From assembly GCA_905182565.1 (NCBI GenBank), contig CAJJCB010000020.1:1-64000 (forward strand): 64,000 nt of DNA. The letters are read 5' to 3'. The notes under the pieces were generated by a model. The model ran no database searches. It was not told the origin of the DNA and worked only from the letters and a program-made list of their open reading frames with translations. This stretch comes from Acidimicrobiaceae bacterium (lineage in GTDB: Bacteria; Actinomycetota; Acidimicrobiia; Acidimicrobiales; Poriferisodalaceae). This document shows positions 1 through 8,148 of the stretch, piece after piece. The stretch's first letter is position 1. Each line of letters starts with the position of its first letter. Both the position numbers and the translations under genes were made by a program.

Positions 1-190
1 GATGCTTCGTATAGGGAACCGCAAGCTCACTTAAACTGACAACCTCGCTACCCTCCCTGGCTAGTCCTAAGAGCGATTTCCCCAAAGCAAACTTGTAACT
101 CGCCACGTTTCGACCAAGCAAGATGATCGATCGCCAATTGTCTCGATCAGATCCAGGTCCATCTATGTAGGTACCCGCTATGTCCGACAC
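1..190 (-). CDS. 5'-end fragment of an unidentified protein (possibly HNH-endonuclease-like), cut by the window edge
   Basis: An open frame runs from a GTG at 188-190 to the window edge with no stop (63 codons). A purine-rich GAGAAG lies 8 bases upstream of the GTG as a ribosome binding site. The peptide begins MSDIAGTYIDGPG and contains the stretch GRNVASYKFALGKSLLGLA, which resembles the N-terminal part of some proteins annotated as HNH endonucleases; that likeness is from memory and is tentative, because any catalytic part would lie outside the window. The amphipathic, protein-like composition and the good start make a real gene more likely than a chance frame. It is followed downstream in the map by two tRNA genes on the same strand. 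Confidence 0.6.
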   Translation of the reverse strand, partial: MSDIAGTYIDGPGSDRDNWRSIILLGRNVASYKFALGKSLLGLAREGSEVVSLSELAVPYTKH

Positions 191-290
191 ACCTTTATCT
201 TCTCATAAAGTTAAGCCATCAAGGCCCATCTGGTACCTCTGGTTTCAAACGAACCAGAGCCTCGAATCTGATCTTGTGTGATTTAGAGTG

Positions 291-364
291 TGGGCGATAC
301 AGGAATTGAACCTGTGACCTCTTGCGTGTCATGCAAGCGCGCTAACCAACTGCGCCAATCGCCC
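291..364 (-). tRNA. tRNA-Val (GAC)
   Basis: Read on the minus strand, the 5' acceptor strand GGGCGAT pairs with the 3' strand ATCGCCC and is followed by an A discriminator. The anticodon stem CTTGC/GCAAG encloses the seven-base loop ATGACAC, giving anticodon GAC (valine). The T arm carries the usual GGTTCAATTCC. The 3' CCA is not encoded. It lies 51 bases from tRNA-Cys on the same strand. Confidence 0.95.
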
Positions 365-415
365 AATATGTCGTAACGTATCATGCTTGAAGCCAAGCAC
401 AACATTTTTCGTCAG

Positions 416-486
416 AGGCGGGGACCGGATTTGAACCGGCGTTCACGGCTTTGCAGGCCGCTGCCTAACCACTCGACCACCCCGCC
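416..486 (-). tRNA. tRNA-Cys (GCA)
   Basis: The minus-strand acceptor GGCGGGG pairs with CCCCGCC and the discriminator is T, the identity base expected for cysteine tRNA. The anticodon loop CTGCAAA gives GCA; the T arm contains GGTTCAAATCC. CCA is not encoded. It may be co-transcribed with tRNA-Val, which lies downstream on the same strand. Confidence 0.95.
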
Positions 487-609
487 GAAGCAATAACTGA
501 TCGTAGCGAACAATCAGGTCTAAACCGCAGTTATCTAAACTCGCATTTGACGTTTACTAAAAAGACACCGAAGCTAGCTGAAGCATAGCGAGACCACAAC
601 GGAGAAATA

Positions 610-1302
610 ATGTCCGAAGAGCCACTTCCTTCTAGCCCACTAGAGCAATTACGCACCATGGCCGCAGTCGAAGCGATGATGACAGACGACCTTCGACATA
701 TCGAGGTCTACACAATGGATGGACTCTTGAGTTTGTTTTGGCATGGACCTTCGACAGCTACAGACGTCGTTTTGTGCTGCGGAGGGGCAATGGGCGGAGT
801 CTTAGGGCCGGCTGACGCTCTCTATCATGACCTTGGTGTTTTGCTAAGTAAACAAAATATTGGACTCATACGCGTTGGGTACCGCCAACCAAACGAAACC
901 GACAGCTGCGTTCATGACCTTCTAGCCGCCGCTGATCTAGCTACACGAAGCGGAGCCCAACGCTTTATAACAATGGGCCACTCATTTGGCGGAGCCCCAG
1001 CCATGCAAAGCGCTGCGGTATTAGCAGAGCACTGCGCCGGGTTAATCACTCTCGCAACTCAATCGGCTGGCTGTGAACCTGCAGAAGATTTAGCAACCAA
1101 AATTCCAGTACTGATGTTTCACGGAACAAACGACACAATCCTGCCTATCGCTGCCAGCGAAATGGTTCAAATGATCCTCGGAGGTGGCGAACTGGTGCGA
1201 CTACCCGACGTTGGCCACCTTCTAGCCGAAGCCGGCGAACAACTACGCGAACATTTACGCGAATGGATTCCAAACCAGTTCGCAACTCACACAAAACAAT
1301 GA
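610..1302 (+). CDS. Alpha/beta-hydrolase (dienelactone-hydrolase-like)
   Basis: A 230-residue soluble alpha/beta-hydrolase without a signal peptide. The nucleophile elbow GHSFGG places the catalytic serine at residue 125, with Asp175 (HGTND) and His203 (DVGHLL) completing a triad in the usual order and spacing. The start ATG has GGAG six bases upstream. The stop overlaps the ATG of the next gene in an ATGA arrangement, so the two are probably translated together with a phosphotransferase. The substrate cannot be read from the sequence; an ester or lactone hydrolase acting on a small organic acid or acyl compound is the reasonable guess. Confidence 0.85.
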   Translation: MSEEPLPSSPLEQLRTMAAVEAMMTDDLRHIEVYTMDGLLSLFWHGPSTATDVVLCCGGAMGGVLGPADALYHDLGVLLSKQNIGLIRVGYRQPNETDSCVHDLLAAADLATRSGAQRFITMGHSFGGAPAMQSAAVLAEHCAGLITLATQSAGCEPAEDLATKIPVLMFHGTNDTILPIAASEMVQMILGGGELVRLPDVGHLLAEAGEQLREHLREWIPNQFATHTKQ

Positions 1303-2390
1303 ACATTCCACTCCCTCTGGAACCCATTAACTTAACGCCCGAGACATTAACTTTCTTTGTCCAAGATGGCGGTTTTGCTCAAGGTAACGAAACAGCTGAA
1401 GTTGCGAACCTAAGCATCGAACCGTTAGCCCCCGGAACAGCTTTTCTTGGTTCGTTAGCTCGATTAGATATCACTTGGACTGATCGTAACTGCAGCCTAC
1501 CGACCCGCCTAGTAGCTAAAACGCCCACAACAGACCCAGGAGGGTTATCAGTCGGCAAAATGTTAAACGTGTGGGAACGCGAAGCAATGTTCTATGCACG
1601 ACTCGCTCATCAGATAGCCACTCCAGTTCCTGCTTGTCGAGCTAATTTTGTTGATGGTAATCAAGCTTTACTCATCCTCGATGACCTTTCGCCGTCAGCT
1701 CCAGGTGACCAAGTCACTGGAGCTACGCTTGACCAAGCTCGCTCCGCCGTAATCGCCTTAGCTCAGCTGCATGCACCTTTTTGGGGCAAAACGCGAACCC
1801 CGGACCTTATGTGGGTCCCAGGTATTGATAACCACCAAACAGCGTTTGGGTTACAATCAGCTATTTCTGAGTCGCTTCCACGCTTTCTTAAACGATTCGG
1901 CGATGGGCTTCCTTCAAAAGGCATTGAGTGGCTCCAAAAGTTTGTGCCATTGCTCGGGTCTTGGCGAGATGACGTCGTTAGTAAGCCTTTGACTATCGCC
2001 CACGCAGATTACCGAGTTGAGAACATGCTGTTCGCCGCAGATAACGCCGTTTCAGTTATAGATTGGCAGACGGCCATGTACACCGGAGGGCCGACTGATC
2101 TATCGTTTTTTATTGCGACTAACCTTGAAGTTCAGCTACGCCGCGACTACGAAAACGAACTCATCCAACTTTATGTCGAGACCCTAAACCAGGCAGGCAT
2201 CCCCGAAGCTGCTTTCGCTGAAATCAAAAAAGACTACGAGCACGCCCATCTCTGGTGGATGAGCATGCTCGCCAACAATTTGTCTTCTATAGAAACACCC
2301 GATGCGAGAAGCACAGCACTTTTTGATGCAATACTCACTCGCCTCTACTCTGCAGCGATTGAATCAGAATGTGGACGTTTCGTGCTTTAA
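1299..2390 (+). CDS. Phosphotransferase of the aminoglycoside/choline-kinase fold
   Basis: A 363-residue protein kinase-like small-molecule phosphotransferase. The catalytic loop HADYRVEN (His235, Asp237, Asn242) and the metal-binding DWQ (Asp255) are intact. The length and the HADYRxEN type fit the ecdysteroid-kinase-like or acyl-CoA-dehydrogenase-associated phosphotransferases common in actinobacteria rather than true antibiotic-resistance enzymes. An in-frame ATG exists 36 bases upstream at 1263, but the start at 1299 was chosen because its ATGA overlaps the stop of the hydrolase gene, the typical coupling arrangement. It ends 9 bases before the convergent dehydrogenase gene. The substrate is unknown. 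Confidence 0.8.
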   Translation: MNIPLPLEPINLTPETLTFFVQDGGFAQGNETAEVANLSIEPLAPGTAFLGSLARLDITWTDRNCSLPTRLVAKTPTTDPGGLSVGKMLNVWEREAMFYARLAHQIATPVPACRANFVDGNQALLILDDLSPSAPGDQVTGATLDQARSAVIALAQLHAPFWGKTRTPDLMWVPGIDNHQTAFGLQSAISESLPRFLKRFGDGLPSKGIEWLQKFVPLLGSWRDDVVSKPLTIAHADYRVENMLFAADNAVSVIDWQTAMYTGGPTDLSFFIATNLEVQLRRDYENELIQLYVETLNQAGIPEAAFAEIKKDYEHAHLWWMSMLANNLSSIETPDARSTALFDAILTRLYSAAIESECGRFVL

Positions 2391-2399
2391 CGCAGGCCG

Positions 2400-3359
2400 T
2401 TATTTCGTGGCTTCGCGTCGACCAAAGTTTTTGAAAGTATCACCGATCGATGTTGTCACAGAAGCGAGTTTGCCAGTTCCTTCGAGAAGGCGAGGCGCCT
2501 TGTCTTGCAGATCTGCAACTTCCCAGCGGCCATCTGTTGCAATAATTTTATCGTCGTCCAATGACCAACCGCCGTAGAGGCCCACTTCGTTGCCGCCGAC
2601 GTGGAACACGCCACCGGTAAATGGGCAACCTTCAGTTGATAGGTAAGCAACCAGAGGACTTATGTTCGCGGGGTCATAAAGATCAAATTTTGACGGGTCG
2701 TCAGGGGCTTTAACCACATCTTCGAGGCCTGGTGTCTGAAGAGTTAGCCGAGTTCGAGCTATTGGAGCTAAACAATTTACTCTTACTCCGTAACGACGTA
2801 GCTCTCCAGCAGCGACAAGAGTCATCGAAGCGATCCCAGCTTTGGCACCTGAGTAGTTGAATTGCCCCAGATTGCCAAGCATCGCACCCGACGCAGTATT
2901 GACAATCGCAGCATCCACTTCACGGCCAGCTTTAGCTTGTTCACGCCAATACGCAGCAGCCCATCGGGTAGGACAGAAGTGCCCTTTCATATGAACATCG
3001 ATTACTGCATCCCACTCGCCTTCAGTCATGTTCACCACAACTCGGTCACGCAGAATTCCGGCGTTATTGACGAGAACGTGAAGATCCCCGAAAGCTTCAA
3101 CCGCAGCATTAATCATCCGCTGCGAGCCTTCCCAGTCAGTAACTGAATCGTTGTTCGACACGGCTTCGCCGCCCATGTCCCTGATATCTTGAGCAGTTTC
3201 TTCAGCTGGACCGGCATCGGCGCCGGTTCCATCGATACTTCCACCTAAATCGTTGACTACTAGTTTGGCTCCTTCAGATGCCAACAGCAAAGCGTGTTCA
3301 CGACCAATGCCTCTGCCTGCTCCTGTTACTAGTACTACGCGTCCGTCCAGTGCGCCCAT
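2400..3359 (-). CDS. Short-chain dehydrogenase, (3R)-hydroxyacyl-CoA dehydrogenase / 17beta-HSD4 N-domain type
   Basis: A 319-residue SDR. The cofactor motif TGAGRGIG lies at residues 12-19, NNAG near 98-101, and the catalytic Ser157, Tyr169 and Lys173 are present. The NDLGG segment after the second beta strand and the long C-terminal tail are typical of the dehydrogenase domain of peroxisomal multifunctional enzyme type 2, which oxidises 3-hydroxyacyl-CoA esters with NAD+. The gene therefore probably serves beta-oxidation of branched, steroid or fatty acyl-CoA. It stands alone between a convergent phosphotransferase and a desaturase transcribed in the same direction 78 bases upstream. Confidence 0.85.
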   Translation of the reverse strand: MGALDGRVVLVTGAGRGIGREHALLLASEGAKLVVNDLGGSIDGTGADAGPAEETAQDIRDMGGEAVSNNDSVTDWEGSQRMINAAVEAFGDLHVLVNNAGILRDRVVVNMTEGEWDAVIDVHMKGHFCPTRWAAAYWREQAKAGREVDAAIVNTASGAMLGNLGQFNYSGAKAGIASMTLVAAGELRRYGVRVNCLAPIARTRLTLQTPGLEDVVKAPDDPSKFDLYDPANISPLVAYLSTEGCPFTGGVFHVGGNEVGLYGGWSLDDDKIIATDGRWEVADLQDKAPRLLEGTGKLASVTTSIGDTFKNFGRREATK

Positions 3360-3437
3360 TAGTTTTCTCCTGTGCTAGCTACTCGGTCAAGATTGACACA
3401 TGATATTTGCTTGCTCAACGTAGAACAGCAATTTTGG

Positions 3438-4340
3438 TTAATTTGTCCAACGAGATGATTTAGATCCCAACCAGAGCCTCGCTGGGACTGGGTGCAAATC
3501 GTAGGCTAATCCAAGTTTTTTTAGGGTACGAATAACCAAGTGAGTGAAGTCCAACTGTCGACGCCGGAAACCATGGCGCGATGTTCCTGGGAAACTATGG
3601 TGGTTGTTGTGCCAACCTTCCCCGAGAGCTAACAGTCCTATAACCCAATTGTTGCGGCTGTCATCTGTTGTTTGGTGCTCACGAGTGCCCCATTTGTGGC
3701 AGACGGAATTAACGGCGAATGTGACATGCCAGAGAAATACGGTGTTAATAACAAATGCCCAGATCACTAGTTGTGGCCCGTTTGTGCCGGTCCAGCTAAA
3801 AGCTCTACCAACAAATATCCCGCCTAAGAATAATCCAAATGCCGTGGCAAGAATCGGCACCCACTGAAATTTGTCAAGCCATCTAAGTTCTGGGAATTTA
3901 GCCAAATCCTGAACCTCGTCAAGGTGGCACGGATCGGCTGACTCTCTCGTTAGCCAACCATAGTGAGCGACTTTGAAACCTTCAACTTTCGGGGAATGCA
4001 GATCGCCTTCTTCGTCGGAAGTATGGTGATGTTTCCTGTGGTGGGCCACCCACCAAAGAGGTCCGCCTTGCGCTGCGCTAGTACCTAACCAGGCACCAAT
4101 GAATTGAACGGTCCTGCCAGTTTTGAAAGCGTGATGGCTAAATTTGCGGTGATAGAAGCCCGTAATTCCAACGCCTCGCAACAAGTACACAACTACCGAT
4201 ACAGCTATTGCGAACCAACTAAAACCTACGACGAAAACGAAAAGACAAGCTAGGTGAAGTGCGACAAACGGGAGCGAGAATTTAAGGAAACGACCTATTG
4301 TCTGCTTGTCTGAAGAGTCGACCTGAACTGTCTCTGACAT
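3438..4340 (-). CDS. Membrane fatty-acid (acyl-CoA delta-9 type) desaturase
   Basis: A 300-residue integral membrane di-iron desaturase. The three histidine boxes are visible: HRKFSHH (residues 64-70), HHRKHHH (100-106) and GWHNNHH (around 242-247). Hydrophobic pairs lie at about 22-55 and 160-212. The box pattern is that of stearoyl-CoA-type delta-9 desaturases, which use O2 and an external electron donor to introduce a cis double bond and adjust membrane fluidity. The start ATG is preceded by AAGGAG. The first box has HH where many relatives have HR. No reductase or ferredoxin gene is adjacent. Confidence 0.9.
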   Translation of the reverse strand: MSETVQVDSSDKQTIGRFLKFSLPFVALHLACLFVFVVGFSWFAIAVSVVVYLLRGVGITGFYHRKFSHHAFKTGRTVQFIGAWLGTSAAQGGPLWWVAHHRKHHHTSDEEGDLHSPKVEGFKVAHYGWLTRESADPCHLDEVQDLAKFPELRWLDKFQWVPILATAFGLFLGGIFVGRAFSWTGTNGPQLVIWAFVINTVFLWHVTFAVNSVCHKWGTREHQTTDDSRNNWVIGLLALGEGWHNNHHSFPGTSRHGFRRRQLDFTHLVIRTLKKLGLAYDLHPVPARLWLGSKSSRWTN

Positions 4341-4477
4341 GGGTCTCCTTAAGGGTTCTGTTACGAACAGCTTTCCGTTCTGACCCTACAGGCATTATCA
4401 GAAATTTCTTAGTGACTTTGTCAAGTTAATCAGTCGAAAATTTTATTACATAACCGTTATTCGGTCGTGGCTTGTGA

Positions 4478-4554
4478 TGGAGCGGATGACCGGATTCGAA
4501 CCGGCGACCTCAACCTTGGCAAGGTTGCGCTCTAGCCAACTGAGCTACATCCGC
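4478..4554 (-). tRNA. tRNA-Gly (GCC)
   Basis: The minus-strand acceptor GCGGATG pairs with CATCCGC; the anticodon stem CAACC/GGTTG encloses TTGCCAA, giving anticodon GCC (glycine). The T arm contains GGTTCGAATCC. The discriminator is T and, unlike the two tRNAs at the start of the window, a CCA follows it directly in the DNA (4478-4480). Confidence 0.95.
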
Positions 4555-4628
4555 GGAGGGTTGTTACTGTACCAACTTAGGGTGCTTACACAACGCCATT
4601 TCTATTCGTCTCGTCTGTTTCTCGTTTC

Positions 4629-4853
4629 CTATTCTTCTGCTGGACGCAAGTCGATTGTCAAAGTCAAGACCCCATTATCCAATGTTGGCAAAGCATCTGC
4701 TATCAGCCCGTAATCTAGAAAGTCCAATTCCGCTTGCCGAATAAAATGTTTACGCTCTTCACCGCCTATAGCGGGGAGGTTTCGTTTCCGAACTGCATCT
4801 GCGCGCTCTTTGAAACGGTCAATAAGATCCTGCGGTTCAAACACATCTGACAT
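4629..4853 (-). CDS. Small protein of unknown function (74 aa)
   Basis: A 74-residue acidic, soluble protein, mostly helical by composition, with a charged N-terminal half (around residues 12-40: FKERADAVRKRN and EERKHF) and a C-terminal strand-like end (LTLTIDLRPAEE). I do not recognise the family. The start ATG has AAGGAG about 12 bases upstream, overlapping the stop of the 79-residue gene before it. The amino-acid composition is typical of a real cytosolic protein rather than a chance frame. It is the last gene of an apparent run Fpg/Nei glycosylase, 79-aa membrane protein, 74-aa protein, and is followed by tRNA-Gly. Confidence 0.7.
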   Translation of the reverse strand: MSDVFEPQDLIDRFKERADAVRKRNLPAIGGEERKHFIRQAELDFLDYGLIADALPTLDNGVLTLTIDLRPAEE

Positions 4854-4862
4854 AATTTGTGG

Positions 4863-5102
4863 CTACTCCTTAACGAAAGTGGAGATATTATTAGAGCCTT
4901 CCTCGGATGGAACTAACACGCCTAGATATTTTTGTTTCGCTGGCGGAATCGTACGGCGCCATTTCCACACAAACCCGAAGCCGCTAGAAACTGCGCATAT
5001 TCCTAAAGCTAAAACAAGCAACCACCATTTAAGAGCGCCTTGATTAGCCGCATTCTGAGTTTCCTCAGCGACTAGGGCAAGAGATTGAATGATTGGTCGC
5101 AC
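4863..5102 (-). CDS. Small single-pass membrane protein of unknown function (79 aa)
   Basis: Starts at a GTG 24 bases after the stop of the glycosylase gene and ends 9 bases before the next small gene. One clear hydrophobic segment (about residues 26-46, WWLLVLALGICAVSSGFGF) is followed at once by basic KWRR, which predicts an outside N-terminus and cytoplasmic C-terminus. There is no recognisable domain or signal-peptidase site, and no known family comes to mind. It could be a membrane anchor or a minor subunit, but nothing in the sequence ties it to DNA repair apart from position. Confidence 0.6.
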   Translation of the reverse strand: MRPIIQSLALVAEETQNAANQGALKWWLLVLALGICAVSSGFGFVWKWRRTIPPAKQKYLGVLVPSEEGSNNISTFVKE

Positions 5103-5126
5103 ATCACAAAGATTACCGCCTGATTA

Positions 5127-5906
5127 TCACACCTGGTGCGCGGGACACCACCAGGTCGTCCTTCCACCAACATTTTCGCAAAGTAGAGGACTTTTTTCAA
5201 TTGGGCAGACCCCATTTTTTTGTCTATTTTTTTGCAGGTCACCCAAATGTGAGCCACCTCGCTCTTCTAAGTTTTTGATCGTGTTTCTGATTACTTTCGC
5301 TAACCCTTCAACTTGTTTCTTCGACAATAATGAGGCTTCTTTCTTCGGAGATATTCCCGACCTCCACAAAACCTCATCACACAGCAGATTCCCTATCCCC
5401 GCAATTTTTGTTTGATTAAGCAGTTGGCTCTTTATGGTTGCTCTGGAGCTACTCAGTGCCCTGATCAGATGAGCCGACTTAATTGTGTAAGCATCTGGTC
5501 CCAATTTTTTTTCGTTCGGATTGAGTTCGACGTTACCGAAACGGCGAGGGTCACTGACCCCAAGCACCAACCCGTTAGCGAAATACAAAACAAATCTTTC
5601 ATATTTCGTGTCCAACAAATTAGTTGTATACAGCAAAGCTTCAATCGCAGGTACACCATTCACCACTAGCCGCCCAGTCATACCGAAGCGGATACCTAAG
5701 GTTGATGTATCAAAATCCAGCAAGAGAAGCTTCCCATGCCGTCGAACTTGTTGAACCTCTTTGTGAACAATTTCATCTTTAAGATATTTTTCCGTACCTT
5801 CTCCACGCAAGTAATTACCATCCACGATCTCTACGCCTGTGACTTTCTGGCCTGAGGCGCGTTCTGCCATTTTCTTGTAAATCTCAACTTCTATAGCCTC
5901 AGGCAC
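5127..5906 (-). CDS. Fpg/Nei-family DNA glycosylase
   Basis: A 259-residue formamidopyrimidine-DNA glycosylase/endonuclease VIII relative, acting in base-excision repair of oxidised bases. Visible features are the N-terminal Pro2-Glu3 (nucleophile and general acid after Met removal), the hairpin lysine Lys59 (RRHGK), the helix-two-turn-helix around 160-185 (GIGNLLCDEVLWRSGI) and the C-terminal GGRTTWWC hairpin with its DNA-binding Arg249. The zinc finger is unusual: the candidate ligands are Cys234, Cys243, Cys254 and His257, not the standard CxxC plus CxxC. The start is GTG at 5904-5906. It is divergent from the aldo/keto reductase with only 36 bases between. Confidence 0.88.
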   Translation of the reverse strand: MPEAIEVEIYKKMAERASGQKVTGVEIVDGNYLRGEGTEKYLKDEIVHKEVQQVRRHGKLLLLDFDTSTLGIRFGMTGRLVVNGVPAIEALLYTTNLLDTKYERFVLYFANGLVLGVSDPRRFGNVELNPNEKKLGPDAYTIKSAHLIRALSSSRATIKSQLLNQTKIAGIGNLLCDEVLWRSGISPKKEASLLSKKQVEGLAKVIRNTIKNLEERGGSHLGDLQKNRQKNGVCPIEKSPLLCENVGGRTTWWCPAHQV

Positions 5907-5942
5907 ATCATGAAACTACCTCACAGCTCTAGTATTCATTAA

Positions 5943-6896
5943 GTGAAGCAACGAAGCATTGGCGCATTAGAAGTATCGATAGTCGGTTTAGGGTGCAACA
6001 ACTTCGGGGGTCGAGTTGACAAAGATGGAGTTTCGTCCCTGTTCACTGCTTGTCTTGACAATGGCATCAACTTTTTTGATACTGCCGATGTTTATGGCAA
6101 TGGGGCCTCAGAAGAACTCCTGGGAGACGCCGTTAGAGCTAATCGCGATGAAGTTTTTATAGCCACAAAGTTTGGTCTTCGTGGCATGGACCCTGGAGTC
6201 ACGGGTGGAAGTACTGAATGGATTCGCTCTGCAGTCGATCTTAGTTTGCGTCGGCTAGGAACAGACTGGATTGATTTGTATCAAATCCATACCCCCGACA
6301 GTGCTGTTCATGAGAGTGAAACCCTTGGGGCCTTAAATGATCTTGTTGTAGCTGGAAAAATACGTGAAATAGGATGCTCAAACTATGATGCCGAGCTCCT
6401 TGATAATTCTTTAGATATTTCCGAGAGGGAATCATTTGCTGCATACAGCACTATTCAAAATAGGTACTCGTTACTTCATCGAGAGCCAGAATCAGAAGTT
6501 TTAGAGGTTTGTGGAGACCGAAAAGTTGGCTTTCTTCCTTACTTTCCTCTCGAATCTGGTTTATTGACGGGCAAAGTTGGCGAGTCTGGACCCCTTCCTG
6601 GAACCCGGCTGGCTGAATGGCCGGCAGACCGATTAGATCTTTTTTTATCTGATTCTAAAATCGCCACTGTTAAACGGCTTGAAAATTGGGTCAATCTTAG
6701 AGGTCGGACCCTGCTGGAACTAGCTTTTTCGTGGCTTCTGATGAACCCATCAGTGCCAAGCGTTATCGCAGGAGCGACCAGCGTTGAACAGCTTTTATCT
6801 AATGCTCGAGCCGCTGATTGGGTTCTCTCCGACATCGAGATGGCTGAAGTGAACGATATTTTGACAGACGTACCTTCTCGCCGATCAGGTGAGTGA
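5943..6896 (+). CDS. Aldo/keto reductase
   Basis: A 317-residue NADP(H)-dependent aldo/keto reductase of the YajO/Gfo-like general class. The catalytic tetrad is present: Asp46 and Tyr51 (FFDTADVYG), Lys76 (IATKFG) and His116 (YQIHTPD). The C-terminal part keeps the cofactor-binding pattern VPSVIAGATS. Cytosolic, no signal peptide. The start is GTG with no obvious Shine-Dalgarno, so the message may be leaderless from the very short divergent promoter region. Its 3' end overlaps the end of the convergent metX by 12 bases. The physiological carbonyl substrate is unknown. Confidence 0.88.
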   Translation: MKQRSIGALEVSIVGLGCNNFGGRVDKDGVSSLFTACLDNGINFFDTADVYGNGASEELLGDAVRANRDEVFIATKFGLRGMDPGVTGGSTEWIRSAVDLSLRRLGTDWIDLYQIHTPDSAVHESETLGALNDLVVAGKIREIGCSNYDAELLDNSLDISERESFAAYSTIQNRYSLLHREPESEVLEVCGDRKVGFLPYFPLESGLLTGKVGESGPLPGTRLAEWPADRLDLFLSDSKIATVKRLENWVNLRGRTLLELAFSWLLMNPSVPSVIAGATSVEQLLSNARAADWVLSDIEMAEVNDILTDVPSRRSGE

Positions 6897-8078
6897 GTCT
6901 TTTTCTACCCTGTTTATGAATTCTTTCATCGGCTCGCCGGTCTGTTCTGGCTCTGTGAGGAACCCATCGTGGCCATTGTCACTGTCAATATCTACATGTT
7001 CAACATGCACTTGGTCTTTCAAAGCGTCGACTATGCGCATCTGCTGATGTCTTGGGTATAGGAAATCTGTTCTAACACTCATTATGAGCGCAGGTGCTTG
7101 AATTCTCGTGAGGGCTTTCTCAACGCCACCTCTCCCTCTGCCAACATCATGTAGATCCATCATCTTATTAAGCAGCAGGTATGTATTCGCGTCGAATCTC
7201 CACGGCATTTTTAATGCTTGATAGTCAAGATAGCTTTCGATATCAAATCGGTGATCTAAGCGAAATGGCTCTAAGGATTCGTTGCTGAAACGGTCAAAAC
7301 GACGATTAAACTCCTCATCGCTTCGGTAATGAATGAACGCTATTCGGCGAGCGTTCGCTAGGCCAGCTGTAGGGCCTTCTCCAGGCTCAGAGTCATAGTA
7401 CTGTCCGAGTTGCCATCCGGGGTCATCTGTTATCGCGTGTCGACCCGCTGAACTCCAGGCTATTTGTTGCGCTGATGCAGCGGCTGTTGAAGCTATGACA
7501 ACCAGGGAACGGACTGCTGAAGGGAAGCTAGTTGTCCATTCCAACGCTTGCATTCCACCCATCGATCCGCCTACCACGCTGAGCCATTTCGAAATTCCTA
7601 GGCTTAAGCCAAGCGCCCGCTGGGAACGAACGACGTCGCGTACAGTTAGCGTCGGGAAATCAATGCCATATCGTTTTCCTGATACGGGATCGGTAGAAGA
7701 TGGTCCTGAACTGCCTTGACAGCCGCCGAGCACATTTGCGCAAACAATAAAGTGCCTATCGGTATCTAATGGTTTTCCAGGTCCAATGAAATCATTCCAC
7801 CATCCAGGAGTTGGTTGGCCTGGACCTTCTGTGCCATAAGCGTGAGCATCTCCGGTGAGAGCGTGACATAACAAGATAGCGTTCGATGCTGTGGCATCTA
7901 AGGTGCCCCAAGTTTCATAAGCCACCAAGGGTTGATGGACAACGCCACCGCCTTCGAAAATGTATGGCCTGTCTGGTGAGAGCTCAAAAAAATTTCTGTC
8001 GCCTGCAGGGAGTCCTGTATGCCACGCGCCGGACGCGGGGGGAAGCTGTTTAGCTTTATCCTCGTTCGTCGATGCCAT
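6885..8078 (-). CDS. metX: Homoserine O-acetyltransferase family protein
   Basis: A 397-residue alpha/beta-hydrolase-fold acyltransferase that transfers an acyl group from acyl-CoA to homoserine in methionine synthesis. The family signatures are clear: the NVLGGCQGSSGP segment, the nucleophile elbow GGSMGG with Ser172, the Asp in RTDFLYP (about 335) and the His in DNGHDGF (about 374). Length is normal for bacterial MetX. Whether it uses acetyl- or succinyl-CoA cannot be decided by eye. No metY/metZ lies adjacent; the gene follows the DNA methylase on the same strand after 70 bases, with GGAG-type purines before the ATG. Confidence 0.92.
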   Translation of the reverse strand: MASTNEDKAKQLPPASGAWHTGLPAGDRNFFELSPDRPYIFEGGGVVHQPLVAYETWGTLDATASNAILLCHALTGDAHAYGTEGPGQPTPGWWNDFIGPGKPLDTDRHFIVCANVLGGCQGSSGPSSTDPVSGKRYGIDFPTLTVRDVVRSQRALGLSLGISKWLSVVGGSMGGMQALEWTTSFPSAVRSLVVIASTAAASAQQIAWSSAGRHAITDDPGWQLGQYYDSEPGEGPTAGLANARRIAFIHYRSDEEFNRRFDRFSNESLEPFRLDHRFDIESYLDYQALKMPWRFDANTYLLLNKMMDLHDVGRGRGGVEKALTRIQAPALIMSVRTDFLYPRHQQMRIVDALKDQVHVEHVDIDSDNGHDGFLTEPEQTGEPMKEFINRVEKDSLT

Positions 8079-8148
8079 CTTCAGTACCTATTCTCCTGCT
8101 CTTTTTAAAAGGCTACAAGAGGAACAGTAGTCAAGGCCAAGCCAATTT

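Noticed and set aside
4474-4713. Plus-strand frame beginning MMERMTGFEPATS
   Set aside because: It is the antisense translation of tRNA-Gly and its flank; this peptide is a well-known false ORF caused by tRNA T-arm sequences.
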